From: Acidobacteriaceae bacterium
GTDB taxonomy: Bacteria; Acidobacteriota; Terriglobia; Terriglobales; Acidobacteriaceae
Direction: 5' to 3'
Assembly (NCBI GenBank): GCA_030041955.1
Contig: JASIAO010000234.1
Location: 1 to 34,593, forward strand
DNA length: 34,593 bases
Below the pieces are notes generated by a model. That model was given only the letters and a program-made list of their open reading frames with translations, was not told the origin of the DNA and searched no databases. A program made the position numbers and the translations under genes. Numbering within the stretch: position 1 is the stretch's first letter; each line of letters starts with the position of its first letter. Below are positions 27,021 to 34,593 of the stretch, one piece after another.

Positions 27021-29194
27021 GTCCACTCATCCACCCAGTCATTCACCGTCTTGTACCAGAACTGCGAATTCTGCGGCTTTAGCACCCAATGCCCCTCATC
27101 GGGAAAATACAGCATCTTCGATGGCACCTTCATCCGCTGCAGCGTGTCGAAGATCTGATACCCCTCCGACACATCCAGCCGGTAGTCGAGCTGCGAGTGC
27201 ACCACCAGGGTCGGCGTTTTAAAGTGCGTCTCCGCCAGCATCGGTGACCACCGCCGATACAGCGGCCGATTCGTCCACGGTGTCCCTTTGAACTCCCACT
27301 CGTTGAACCACAACTCGTCCGTCGTCCCGTACGCCGACTCGGTGTTGAACATCCCGTCGTGCGTCACGATGCACTTGAACCGGTCCGTGTGTCCCAGAAT
27401 CCAGTCCGCCATGTACCCGCCGTAGCTCGCGCCCAGCGCGCACTCCCGCGTCTTGTCGATAAACGGATAATGCAACTCGGCGTAATCCAGCCCGCGCATC
27501 AGGTCGATGTACGGCCGCCCGCCCCAGTCGCCATTCACGCGATCGACAAAGGCCTGCCCATACCCGGTCGACCCGCCCGGATTGATCATGACAACCACAT
27601 AGCTGTTGGCTGCGAACAGCTCCGGATTCCAGCGATACGACCAGCTGTCGCCCCACTCGCCCTCCGGCCCGCCATGAATCAGAAATTTCACCGGATATTT
27701 CTTCGTCGCATCGAACCCCGGCGGCTTGATGATGAATCCCTCCACCCGCACTCCGCCAATCGAAGGAAACCAGAACGACTCCATCTTCGGCAGATCGAGC
27801 TGGGCGAGGACGGCGTCGTTCAGATGCGTGAGTTGCGTCACTGCCCGCACGCTGACCGGGCCGAACCCCATCCTCAGCTCTGGCATGCCGGCCACCTTCA
27901 TTCCGCTGCCCTCAGCCGGCGCCGCTGTCTCTTCTGAAATCTCGACCACCTCGCCGGGCGATCTCACCGTCATGCGATTCGCAACGATCGCCTTGCCATC
28001 CGCAACAATATGCAGGTCCCCGTAGGTTCCCTCGCGCGTCAGCATGCTCATCTTGCCGTCGAGAGTTGTTTCGTAAATCGGCTCCTCGCCCTTATCTCCG
28101 CTTGCGAAATAGATAGTCTGCGAATCCGGCGCCCACGCCTCCTCATCCACCCACCGGTCGAAATTCGGCAGAACTTCCCTGATCTGCTTCGTCGCGCGGT
28201 CGTAAACGACCAACCGGAAGCGGTCGCTCTCATACCCGGCCCGCTCCTGCATCCGCCATGCAATCCATTTCCCATCCGGCGAGTAGCGCGGCGTAAAATT
28301 CCCGCCCGCGCTCGTCGAAATCTTCACCGGCTGTGCATTTGGCTCATCCAGGTTCAACGCAAAGATCGACACATTCGTGCTCAGCGCCGGGTCATCGACT
28401 TTCTTTTCCTCGAACGCGATCTCCTTTCCGTCCGGCGAAAACGCGTATCCATCCGGTTCGCCCAGCGAGAACGGCGGAACGTCGTGCTCGTCCCCCGGAT
28501 TCAGGTCGCGAAAGCTCCCATCCGCCACGGAAACCAGAAACAGATGGCTCCGCTTGTCATCCGTAAACGCGTTCCAGTGCCGATAGAGCAGGTGGGTGAA
28601 GATCTTCGCCTTCACCTTGCTCTCGGCCTGCGCCTCATCCTTGCGCTTATCGCACGCGTCCTCATCCGAGCCGGACGGCGCGATTCCCGGTCCCGGACCA
28701 GCGCTGCATTCGGAATAAACCTGCGACAAAAACGCAATGTGCTGCCCATCCGGCGACCACATCGCTCCATCAGTCTCCGTGCTGATGTGCGTCAGCTCGT
28801 GTGGCTCACCAATCGTGCCCGCCTGGCCGTTGAAATCGGCCAGCCAGATCTGCTGCCCGCCATCGCGCCCGCTCTCAAACAGAATCTGCTTCCCATCCGG
28901 CGAAAATCGACCTCGGCTCTCGCCCGCATTCCACGCCAGCAGCGGTTTCTCCGCTCCTCCATTCACCGGCACGATCCACAGATGTGGCGTGCGGGTGTTC
29001 TGTTCGAGAGTCACGTCCGTCGCCGAAAACAGCACCCACTTCCCATCCGGCGAGACGTCGATGTCTCCCAGCCGACGCATCTTCATCATGTCGTCGAAGG
29101 TCATCGGCCGCTGCGTTACCGCCGTCGGCACCGTCTGCGCCCCGGCCAGCGACGCTGCCATCAGCGCCGCCATCGCCCACACTTTTCCCCTCAT
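27005..29194 (-). CDS. Secreted S9 family peptidase (DPP5-like prolyl oligopeptidase)
   Basis: 729 aa from ATG 29194, with AAGGGG about 9 nt upstream. The signal peptide is MRGKVWAMAALMAASLAGA. Residues about 35-440 form a WD40-like propeller with repeated SPDGK motifs. The C-terminal alpha/beta hydrolase domain carries Ser590 (GASYGGYM), Asp670 (HSQLDYRL) and His702 (DEGHWV), a complete triad. The LGHTDRFKCIVTHDGMFNTESAYG stretch is typical of the DPP5-type dipeptidyl peptidases, which release dipeptides from oligopeptides in the periplasm. It is followed by ruvA across a heptamer array; no functional link is evident. Confidence 0.93.
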   Translation of the reverse strand: MRGKVWAMAALMAASLAGAQTVPTAVTQRPMTFDDMMKMRRLGDIDVSPDGKWVLFSATDVTLEQNTRTPHLWIVPVNGGAEKPLLAWNAGESRGRFSPDGKQILFESGRDGGQQIWLADFNGQAGTIGEPHELTHISTETDGAMWSPDGQHIAFLSQVYSECSAGPGPGIAPSGSDEDACDKRKDEAQAESKVKAKIFTHLLYRHWNAFTDDKRSHLFLVSVADGSFRDLNPGDEHDVPPFSLGEPDGYAFSPDGKEIAFEEKKVDDPALSTNVSIFALNLDEPNAQPVKISTSAGGNFTPRYSPDGKWIAWRMQERAGYESDRFRLVVYDRATKQIREVLPNFDRWVDEEAWAPDSQTIYFASGDKGEEPIYETTLDGKMSMLTREGTYGDLHIVADGKAIVANRMTVRSPGEVVEISEETAAPAEGSGMKVAGMPELRMGFGPVSVRAVTQLTHLNDAVLAQLDLPKMESFWFPSIGGVRVEGFIIKPPGFDATKKYPVKFLIHGGPEGEWGDSWSYRWNPELFAANSYVVVMINPGGSTGYGQAFVDRVNGDWGGRPYIDLMRGLDYAELHYPFIDKTRECALGASYGGYMADWILGHTDRFKCIVTHDGMFNTESAYGTTDELWFNEWEFKGTPWTNRPLYRRWSPMLAETHFKTPTLVVHSQLDYRLDVSEGYQIFDTLQRMKVPSKMLYFPDEGHWVLKPQNSQFWYKTVNDWVDEWTRTRD

Positions 29195-29234
29195 GCGTCT
29201 GGCCCCTTCTTCACTTCTGCTCTGATAGCGGTTC

Positions 29235-31376
29235 TTATGCTACATCGCGCGCGCTGGCTCCGCCCGCAGCCGTCGTGCGTGGCCGTGCTCCTTCGGCCGC
29301 CGCTTCATCCACCGGCAGATCAATCGTCACCTCGGCTCCGTGCGGCTCCACATTCGCCGCCGAAATCTCACCGCCGTGCTCGCGCACGATGGAGTAGCAC
29401 AGGCTCAGTCCCAGTCCGAACCCCTCGCCCGGGTTCTGCGTGGTGAAAAACGGATCGAAGGCGCGCCCCGGATCGCTGAATCCGGGCCCGTTGTCGGCAA
29501 ACCTGATCCGTACCCCCTCCCGCAGCCCCGTAACGTCCACGCTCAGCCGCCGCTCCGCGTCTCGCGGCATCTCTTCGAGCGCCGTGACAGCGTTCTTGAC
29601 GATCTGCAGAAAAACCTGGCGGATCTGATCCTCGTTTGCCATCACCGGCGGCAGAATCTCCGGAATCTTCAGTTGCAGATCGACGCGCGCACGCTCCAGG
29701 TCGTGCCGCGCCAGTTTCTCGATGTCGCGCAGCAGCAGTTCCACTGAGATTGGGCCGCGGCTCTCAGGCGTAATCCTGCGAAAGCGCACCAGGCTCTCGA
29801 TAATCTTCTTCATCCGCCGCGCCTCGCTCAGGATCACCTGGGCGCGATCCCGCACTCCGCCGCTCTCGCTTTCCGACAACAGCTCGGCAAAGCCAGTCAC
29901 CGCTGTCAGCGGATTATTCAGCTCGTGAGCCACTCCCCCTGCCAATTGTCCCAGCCCTGCCAGCCGTTCAGAGTGCATCAGCCGCCGCAGCAGCCCCACC
30001 TGCTCCCTCGCCGCCGCGATGCGAGCTACCAGCAGTTCCAGCGGCAGAACGTCATCGGTGCGCAGCGCCAGCCCCGGCTGGCGCAAGCCGCCCAGGAGCA
30101 GCGCCCCCTGCCAGCCGCCGTCGCGCACGCGGATACCAATGATCCATGAATCGCGATGATTGAGTCCCTTCGGAAGCGCCTCCGGCGAAGCAGACGCGCG
30201 CGACCCGGCACTCCCTTTATCCTCCGCCGCCATCACCGGAGTCAGATCCACCCGCATCAGGTGGCCGATCTCCCGCGCCATATAGCGGGCGCTGGTCAGC
30301 TCCGCCAGCTTCTCCTCCGTCACGCGCGCGCCCGCAACGTTCAGCGCGCCGGCTGCCTCGGCCGGAATGCCTGCGTGGCCGACCAGCCGGAACGTTCCTC
30401 CCGCATTGCGCACGAAAACAGCCGCCTGCGCAAACCGGCTGGCCTCCACGATGGTCTCGCACACCTGGCCGTACTGCCGCTCGCTCTGATCCAGCGGCAT
30501 CACTCCCAGATACAGCTCGTTGTACTTCTCCATCTCCCGCCGCGCCCGGCGGTCGCGCGCGAGCGCCGCCTGGTTCGACGCGATTTCGTCCTCCAGCACC
30601 AGAACGATCATGCCCAGCGCAGTCAGCACCTTCACCAGGTCGATCGCGCGCAGAAACTCCGCGGGTGGAGGTGCGATCGCCGGGATCGCGTGCAGAATGC
30701 CCGGTACGGACCACACCGCCAGTCCTCCCACCGTAAACAGCACGCCTGTGGTAGCCCGGCGGAACGCCGATGCGAACAGCATCGCCGTCATCAGCAGAAT
30801 GCCGCTGTGCACCAGCTCCAGCGCCTCCGTATACTCCGCGCGCAACGTCAGCCAGGCGCATCCCGCGCCCACCACCAGCACCAGCGGCAGGCTCAGCCAC
30901 TCCGGCACCAGATTCCGGTGCAGGCTCCAGCGCGCGCCCACCAGCAGCGTCGCCGCCAGGCAGAGCAACAATACGGCGCGGACCGCGGTGCCCGGCGCGC
31001 TGTAGACCGAGCTCAACGTGGCATAGAGCACCAGCGGCGCGCCGAACGCGGTCACGTACAGAATTTTTGGCTTTTTCGTGAAATATTGCGCCGCCAGCGA
31101 GCCCAGGAACATCAGTGCGCCAAGTTCCATGCAGTCCCGCGCCACCGTTTGGCCGCCTGCCGTGCCGCCATAGCGGGAAACCTGCGCCGCCAGTTGCACC
31201 ACCAGCAGGAACCATCCCAGCAGCCACAGCAGGTGCCGGTGCCGCGCGTTCGGCAGTTCGCCCAGCCGCTCCGCGCTGGCCGGATGCGACCGCCACTCAA
31301 GCCACAACGTTCCAAACACCGCTATCAGAGCGGCCAGTATCGCGAGCGTGGGAATATCGAAGGTTTGCAGATTCAT
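29235..31376 (-). CDS. Membrane-anchored sensor histidine kinase with GAF-like domain
   Basis: 713 aa. Residues 10-262 hold about eight hydrophobic segments, an integral-membrane sensor. A GAF-like region follows (about 300-455: QVCETIVEASRFAQAAVFVRN ... IIGIRVRDGGWQGALLLGG). The H-box GGVAHELNNPLTAVTGFAELL has phosphoacceptor His484. The ATPase domain has the N-box (QIVKNAVTALEEMP), G1 box (FADNGPGF) and G2 box (GFGLGLSLCYSIVREHGG). The ELNNPLT form is the NtrB-like HisKA type. No response regulator is in the window, so it is an orphan kinase here. The signal is unknown. It lies 40 bp upstream of the S9 peptidase gene on the same strand. Confidence 0.92.
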   Translation of the reverse strand: MNLQTFDIPTLAILAALIAVFGTLWLEWRSHPASAERLGELPNARHRHLLWLLGWFLLVVQLAAQVSRYGGTAGGQTVARDCMELGALMFLGSLAAQYFTKKPKILYVTAFGAPLVLYATLSSVYSAPGTAVRAVLLLCLAATLLVGARWSLHRNLVPEWLSLPLVLVVGAGCAWLTLRAEYTEALELVHSGILLMTAMLFASAFRRATTGVLFTVGGLAVWSVPGILHAIPAIAPPPAEFLRAIDLVKVLTALGMIVLVLEDEIASNQAALARDRRARREMEKYNELYLGVMPLDQSERQYGQVCETIVEASRFAQAAVFVRNAGGTFRLVGHAGIPAEAAGALNVAGARVTEEKLAELTSARYMAREIGHLMRVDLTPVMAAEDKGSAGSRASASPEALPKGLNHRDSWIIGIRVRDGGWQGALLLGGLRQPGLALRTDDVLPLELLVARIAAAREQVGLLRRLMHSERLAGLGQLAGGVAHELNNPLTAVTGFAELLSESESGGVRDRAQVILSEARRMKKIIESLVRFRRITPESRGPISVELLLRDIEKLARHDLERARVDLQLKIPEILPPVMANEDQIRQVFLQIVKNAVTALEEMPRDAERRLSVDVTGLREGVRIRFADNGPGFSDPGRAFDPFFTTQNPGEGFGLGLSLCYSIVREHGGEISAANVEPHGAEVTIDLPVDEAAAEGARPRTTAAGGASARDVA

Positions 31377-31713
31377 TTTCCGCAGCGGCTGACCCGATCG
31401 ATCCTCGGCGCGATGCGTGATTCAGTCGTCGTCCGGTCCACCGGGACAGTCCGCCCTCTACCCCGGCTTCGCTTCACGGGGTGGTCGTCCACGGGCCTCA
31501 TCCTACGAGCTGGAAGCCGCCGGTCCCTCTACACCCCAGCAAAGTCTAACTGTTTTCTAAGGCAGGGGTAAGCATCTTCTCAGCCTCCGTATTCACAAAG
31601 CTACCTATGCCGCCCGGCACCGCTCCCCGCGCCGCTGCGAATCTTCCCCTCCAACGGTGATCCCATCCACCTTCCTTTGCGTCTATTCTGAAGCAAGACC
31701 AGGAGCCGTAACC
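31377..31713. other. 337-bp divergent intergenic region, no gene seen
   Basis: This gap separates the histidine kinase (minus) from the LolA-like gene (plus). It should contain both promoters, but no convincing -35/-10 pair stands out. Short open frames here have no family motifs. AGGAG at 31701-31705 is the ribosome binding site of the plus-strand gene. Confidence 0.5.
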
Positions 31714-32682
31714 GTGTCGTCTGCTTCTCCCCATCCCCTGCATCGTTCGCGCCTCGCCGCTCTGCTGGCCGCGCTGCTGCTCCTGCCTTTCGCGGCCGCA
31801 CCGGCGCTCCACGCCCAGGCATCCCGCGATTCCATGCCGCTCGATTCCGGTTTCGGCCCGCTCGACCCCACCCCGCCCTCCATCCCCGTCGATCAGATCA
31901 TCAAGGAGTTTACCGCCAAGGAAACCCTCTTCAACCAGGCCCTCAACGACTACACCTGGACCCGCACCGTCAAAGTTCAGGTGCTCGACGACGACAACCA
32001 GCCCACCGGCCAGGTGTACTACCAGGTCGTCAACATTTACTACAACCCCCAGGGCGAGCGTAAAGAGCGCGTCGTCGACGCTCCCCAGAGCACCATCAAA
32101 GACGTGATGATGAGCGAAAGCGACTTCTCCGACATCGAGGAGCGCCTCTTCTTCGTCCTCACCGCCGAAGCCGCCAGCCAGTACGACATCACCTACCTCG
32201 GCAAGCAGCGCATCGATCAGATCGATACCTGGGTCTTCGACGTCAAGCCCAAGGTCATCGAGAAAAAGCACCGCTACTTCCAGGGCCGCATCTGGGTCGA
32301 CCAGAAGCAGCACCAGATTGTCGTCACCGACGGCAAAAACGTCCCCGACGACCTGCGCCCCGGCCACGAAGACCTCACGCTGCCCTTCATCACCTGGCGC
32401 CAGCTGGTCGACGGTCAGTACTGGTTCCCCGTGTACACCCACGGCGCTGCCATGCTGCATTTCTCCGCCGGGAAGGGCTACCTCAGCCAGAACGTCAACA
32501 TGGACGAGATGGTCGATTACACCAACTATCACCGTTTCCGCACCAGCATCCGCATCATCTACAACGGGCAGGACATCACCAACAACTCTCACCCCACCAA
32601 TCAGCCGTCCGCGCAGCCCGGATCACAACCAGCACAGCAACCGCAGCCCCAATCAGGATCGCAGCCGAACCAACCGCACTAA
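31714..32682 (+). CDS. Secreted LolA-like (outer membrane lipoprotein-sorting-type) protein
   Basis: 322 aa from GTG 31714, chosen because AGGAG lies 8 nt upstream and the signal peptide (RLAALLAALLLLPFAAAPALHA) then sits near the N-terminus; an ATG at 31657 would add 19 residues. The body has beta-rich repeats like YTWTRTVKVQVLDD, VYYQVVNIYYNPQGERKERVV, TWVFDVKPKVIEKKHRYFQGRIWVDQKQHQIVVTDGK. These recall the LolA/LolB-like fold found in MucB/RseB and DUF4292-like proteins. The last 40 residues are Gln/Pro-rich (NQPSAQPGSQPAQQPQPQS). A role in the periplasm or outer membrane is likely; the exact function is unknown. The DUF1080 gene follows 47 bp downstream. Confidence 0.65.
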   Translation: MSSASPHPLHRSRLAALLAALLLLPFAAAPALHAQASRDSMPLDSGFGPLDPTPPSIPVDQIIKEFTAKETLFNQALNDYTWTRTVKVQVLDDDNQPTGQVYYQVVNIYYNPQGERKERVVDAPQSTIKDVMMSESDFSDIEERLFFVLTAEAASQYDITYLGKQRIDQIDTWVFDVKPKVIEKKHRYFQGRIWVDQKQHQIVVTDGKNVPDDLRPGHEDLTLPFITWRQLVDGQYWFPVYTHGAAMLHFSAGKGYLSQNVNMDEMVDYTNYHRFRTSIRIIYNGQDITNNSHPTNQPSAQPGSQPAQQPQPQSGSQPNQPH

Positions 32683-32732
32683 TCACTGGGCGCTGTACGC
32701 TGTACGCTGTCCCCTGTACGCTGTACGCTGTG
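32677..32732. repeat. Heptanucleotide array (8 units) at the DUF1080 gene start
   Basis: Eight contiguous 7-nt units: two diverged ones (32677 and 32684), then six of the CGCTGTA type from 32691. The array starts within the end of the LolA-like gene (its stop is 32680-32682) and its last unit contains the GTG start codon of the next gene. It is the most regular array in the window. Confidence 0.8.
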
Positions 32733-33503
32733 AAGAACCCCATCCTCTGCCTCGCTCTTGCCGCCCTTGCGCTGCCCGTCTTCGCCCAGCAGTCCTCCGG
32801 AATGAAGCCCGAAGACACCGAGGTGTGGAAACCCGTTCCGCCCGTCGTCACTCCCGGCGCAACCTGCGCCGCGCCGCCCTCGGACGCCATCGTCCTCTTC
32901 AATGGCAAAGATGAAGACGCGTGGGTTTCCGCTCAGGATCACACCCCGGCCCGCTGGATCGTCCACGACGGCATCCTCACCGTGAACAAATCCGCCGGCA
33001 ACATTGAAACCCGCCAGCGCTTCGAGGATTACCAGCTCCACATCGAATACCGCATTCCCAAAGACGTCACCGGCTCCGGCCAGGCGCGCGGCAACAGCGG
33101 CGTCTTTCTCGCCTCCACAGGCCCCGGTGACGATGGTTACGAACTCCAGGTCCTCGACGGCTACAACAACCCGACCTACGTCAACGGCATGGCCGGCAGC
33201 ATCTACAAGCAGTCGCCGCCGCTCGTGAACCCCTCGCGCCCACCGGGCGAGTGGCAGTCCTACGACGTGATCTGGACCGCCCCGCGCTTCCGACCCGATG
33301 GCTCCCTCGCGTCGCCCGCGTATGTCACCGTCTTCTTCAACGGCGTCCTCGTGCAGGATCACTTCCAGCTCACCGGCCAGACCCTCTACATCGGCAAGCC
33401 GTTCTACAAGGCGTACGACCGCGCCCCCATCAAGCTCCAGGCCCACGGCGACCCCAGCCCACCCATCAGCTTCCGCAACATCTGGGTCCGCGAACTGCCC
33501 TGA
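32730..33503 (+). CDS. Secreted DUF1080 (3-keto-disaccharide hydrolase-type) protein
   Basis: 257 aa starting at GTG 32730; the leader KNPILCLALAALALPVFAQQ is a signal peptide that requires this start. The DUF1080 concanavalin-like jelly roll is clear: IVLFNGKDEDAW, WIVHDGILTVNKSAGNIETRQRFEDYQLHIEYRIP, RGNSGVFLA, YELQVLDGYNNPTYVNGMAGSIYKQSPPLVNPSRPPGEWQSYDVIW and ISFRNIWVREL. Members hydrolyse 3-keto-glycosides or bind carbohydrate. No Shine-Dalgarno precedes the GTG; the place is filled by heptamer repeats. It follows the LolA-like gene and may share its transcript. Confidence 0.9.
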   Translation: MKNPILCLALAALALPVFAQQSSGMKPEDTEVWKPVPPVVTPGATCAAPPSDAIVLFNGKDEDAWVSAQDHTPARWIVHDGILTVNKSAGNIETRQRFEDYQLHIEYRIPKDVTGSGQARGNSGVFLASTGPGDDGYELQVLDGYNNPTYVNGMAGSIYKQSPPLVNPSRPPGEWQSYDVIWTAPRFRPDGSLASPAYVTVFFNGVLVQDHFQLTGQTLYIGKPFYKAYDRAPIKLQAHGDPSPPISFRNIWVRELP

Positions 33504-33507
33504 GTTG

Positions 33508-33527
33508 CAACGCTGCCGGAAGCGTTG
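33508..33527 (+). terminator. Hairpin after the DUF1080 gene
   Basis: A perfect 7-bp CAACGCT/AGCGTTG stem with a 6-nt loop lies 4 bp after the stop codon. It is followed by AAAA rather than T, so it is not a standard intrinsic terminator on the plus strand. It may stabilise the 3' end. Confidence 0.35.
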
Positions 33528-33562
33528 AAAACGGAGTTCGGCAACTTCCGTATCGACGGTTA

Positions 33563-33591
33563 TCCGGCCAGAAGGGCGCCCAATGGCCGGA
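33563..33591. repeat. Nested palindrome in the DUF1080-ICMT gap
   Basis: An 8-bp stem, TCCGGCCA (33563-33570) and TGGCCGGA (33584-33591), encloses a second palindrome, GGGCGCCC (33574-33581). It could be an unrelated REP-like element or part of transcript end formation. Confidence 0.45.
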
Positions 33592-33730
33592 AGCCGGTTT
33601 CCAAAGTCTTACCGTAGGGTGAGAATTCACACTCGCCACGGATCCGCGGCGGTATTCTGAAGCGTTCGTCGGACGATGATCGCGGTACGCGTGCGCGATT
33701 CCCGCTGTTCCGCGATCCCGAGAACAACCG

Positions 33731-34408
33731 ATGGGGTATTGGACGATGATTGCAAGGTATGTCGTCCGCTTTTTGACCCTGATAATCCTGTTCAGCTGCA
33801 TCCTCATGGGCGCTGCCGGAACGATTCGCTATTGGCAGGCATGGGCATTCCTGGTGCTGATGGGGAGCGGCAGCCTCGCGTCGGTGATTTACCTCCAGCG
33901 CAGGGATCCGGCACTGCTGGAGCGCCGACTGCGGCGACAGGAACAGCGCCCGGTGCAGAAGGTATTTCATGGATCGGTTATGGGCGCATGGCTGCTGACA
34001 TTCCTGCTGGCGGGCCTGAACCGTCGCTTTGGCTGGGACCCGGTGTTGCCGCGCTGGGCGTGCGTCCTGGGGCTGGTGGCTGTGGTGTGTGGCTTTGCGA
34101 TTACGTTTGTCTCGCTGCGGGCGAACACGTTTGCCTCCGCAACCATCGGGCTCGAGAAGGATCAACGTGTCATCGCAACCGGGCCCTACCGGTTCGTGCG
34201 GCATCCGATGTATTCAGGGATGGCGGTGCTTGTATTGGGGATGCCGATTGGACTGGGCTCGGTGACGGCGCTGGTGACCAGCGTGATCGTCATCGCAATG
34301 CTGGTGCTGCGGCTGCTCGATGAGGAGAAGCTGCTGCGCGCGGATTTGCCGGGCTACTCTCAGTATTGTGCGCGCGTACGATGGCGACTGGCCCCGAAAG
34401 TGTACTAA
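33731..34408 (+). CDS. ICMT/PEMT-type membrane methyltransferase
   Basis: 225 aa from ATG 33731; ATG 33746, which has GGGG/TTGG upstream, is equally possible and would remove 5 residues. About four to five membrane helices precede the SAM-binding signature of isoprenylcysteine carboxyl methyltransferase-like and phospholipid methyltransferase proteins: TGPYRFVRHPMYSGM, then LLDEEKLLRADLPGYSQYCARVRWRL. Bacterial members methylate lipids, small hydrophobic thiols or unknown substrates at the inner membrane. Base use is less C-ending than in the neighbours. No obvious partner is nearby. Confidence 0.88.
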   Translation: MGYWTMIARYVVRFLTLIILFSCILMGAAGTIRYWQAWAFLVLMGSGSLASVIYLQRRDPALLERRLRRQEQRPVQKVFHGSVMGAWLLTFLLAGLNRRFGWDPVLPRWACVLGLVAVVCGFAITFVSLRANTFASATIGLEKDQRVIATGPYRFVRHPMYSGMAVLVLGMPIGLGSVTALVTSVIVIAMLVLRLLDEEKLLRADLPGYSQYCARVRWRLAPKVY

Positions 34409-34410
34409 CG

Positions 34411-34477
34411 CAGGGCGCAGGGACCGAACTCGCGACCTGGTGCTGGCAGGCAGGGCGTCCACCCCGCAACAACCCGC
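34411..34477 (-). pseudogene. Decayed tRNA-Gly(GCC)-like sequence
   Basis: On the minus strand a GCGGG start, a GCG/CGC D-arm remnant, a CTGCCAG loop with GCC at the anticodon place, then GGTCGCGAGTTCGGTC as T-arm line up with bacterial tRNA-Gly. The anticodon stem and the acceptor stem do not pair, so it is not functional. The likeness may partly be chance; treat as a candidate. Confidence 0.35.
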
Positions 34478-34503
34478 CTTGCTTACCACGATCGACGAAC
34501 TCT

Positions 34504-34593
34504 CTACCCCCTGACCCTCATCCCCACCGGATCCCACTCCACCACCTTCCCCTGCTCATAACTCAGGTTGCTCAGGAGCGCCGCGCCCGCCGC
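34504..34593 (-). CDS. C-terminal end of a probable Gfo/Idh/MocA family oxidoreductase, partial
   Basis: The last 29 codons of a gene entering from the right edge, ending in TAG at 34504-34506. The segment AALLSNLSYEQGKVVEWDP resembles the C-terminus of Gfo/Idh/MocA-type sugar dehydrogenases, where a helix with N-x-S-Y is followed by the W-D-P strand. These enzymes oxidise sugars or inositols with NAD(P). With so little sequence the family is likely but not certain. Confidence 0.5.
   Translation of the reverse strand, partial: AAGAALLSNLSYEQGKVVEWDPVGMRVRG

Noticed and set aside
31546-32592. A 348-codon minus-strand frame rich in Asp and Val opposite the LolA-like gene
   Set aside because: The plus strand has a ribosome binding site, a signal peptide and a LolA-like body; the minus peptide is a typical bias product.

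Overview
The window is high-GC bacterial chromosome, dense with genes. It most resembles an Acidobacteriota (Terriglobia-type) genome. That placement is inferred from gene content and style: a secreted DPP5-like S9 peptidase, a DUF1080 protein, a soil-type mix of SDRs and epoxide hydrolase, and a tight valS-nadC-birA-coaX-(unknown)-rlmD-comEC cluster. No rRNA or taxonomic marker is present to settle it. There is no CRISPR array, prophage or plasmid backbone.

Left part (1-8387) looks accessory. It holds two SDR oxidoreductases with a divergent ArsR-like regulator, an ABM-domain monooxygenase-like protein, an EamA transporter, a secreted DUF6624 protein, a GNAT acetyltransferase, an EHN-type epoxide hydrolase, a DapB-like reductase lacking a catalytic histidine, and a truncated M61 peptidase. 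The truncated gene ends about 50 bp from the 3' end of a tRNA-Phe gene (8388-8462, minus). The tRNA therefore marks a plausible accessory/core boundary.

Central part (8650-25684) is largely housekeeping. A secreted adenosine-deaminase-family enzyme and an MGT-type glycosyltransferase read rightward. They converge on a seven-gene leftward cluster, valS > nadC > birA > coaX > 239-aa unknown > rlmD > comEC, with GTGA overlaps at two junctions. Upstream are a BamD-like lipoprotein-type TPR gene ending in a good intrinsic terminator, rpe, and divergent tyrS.

Right part (25690-34593) has a REP-associated tyrosine transposase (RAYT) inside its own inverted REP palindromes (a REPtron), ruvA, a secreted S9 peptidase, a membrane-anchored GAF histidine kinase, a LolA-like secreted protein, a DUF1080 protein, an ICMT-like methyltransferase, a decayed tRNA-Gly-like sequence, and the tail of a Gfo/Idh/MocA-type gene.

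The most unusual signal is a family of short tandem heptanucleotide arrays (roughly C-N-C-T-R-A-T) in at least six intergenic gaps between 17.9 and 32.8 kb. They touch stop and start codons. In one case they supply a repeated Shine-Dalgarno (ruvA); in another they occupy the place of the ribosome binding site (DUF1080 gene). None was seen in the accessory left part.
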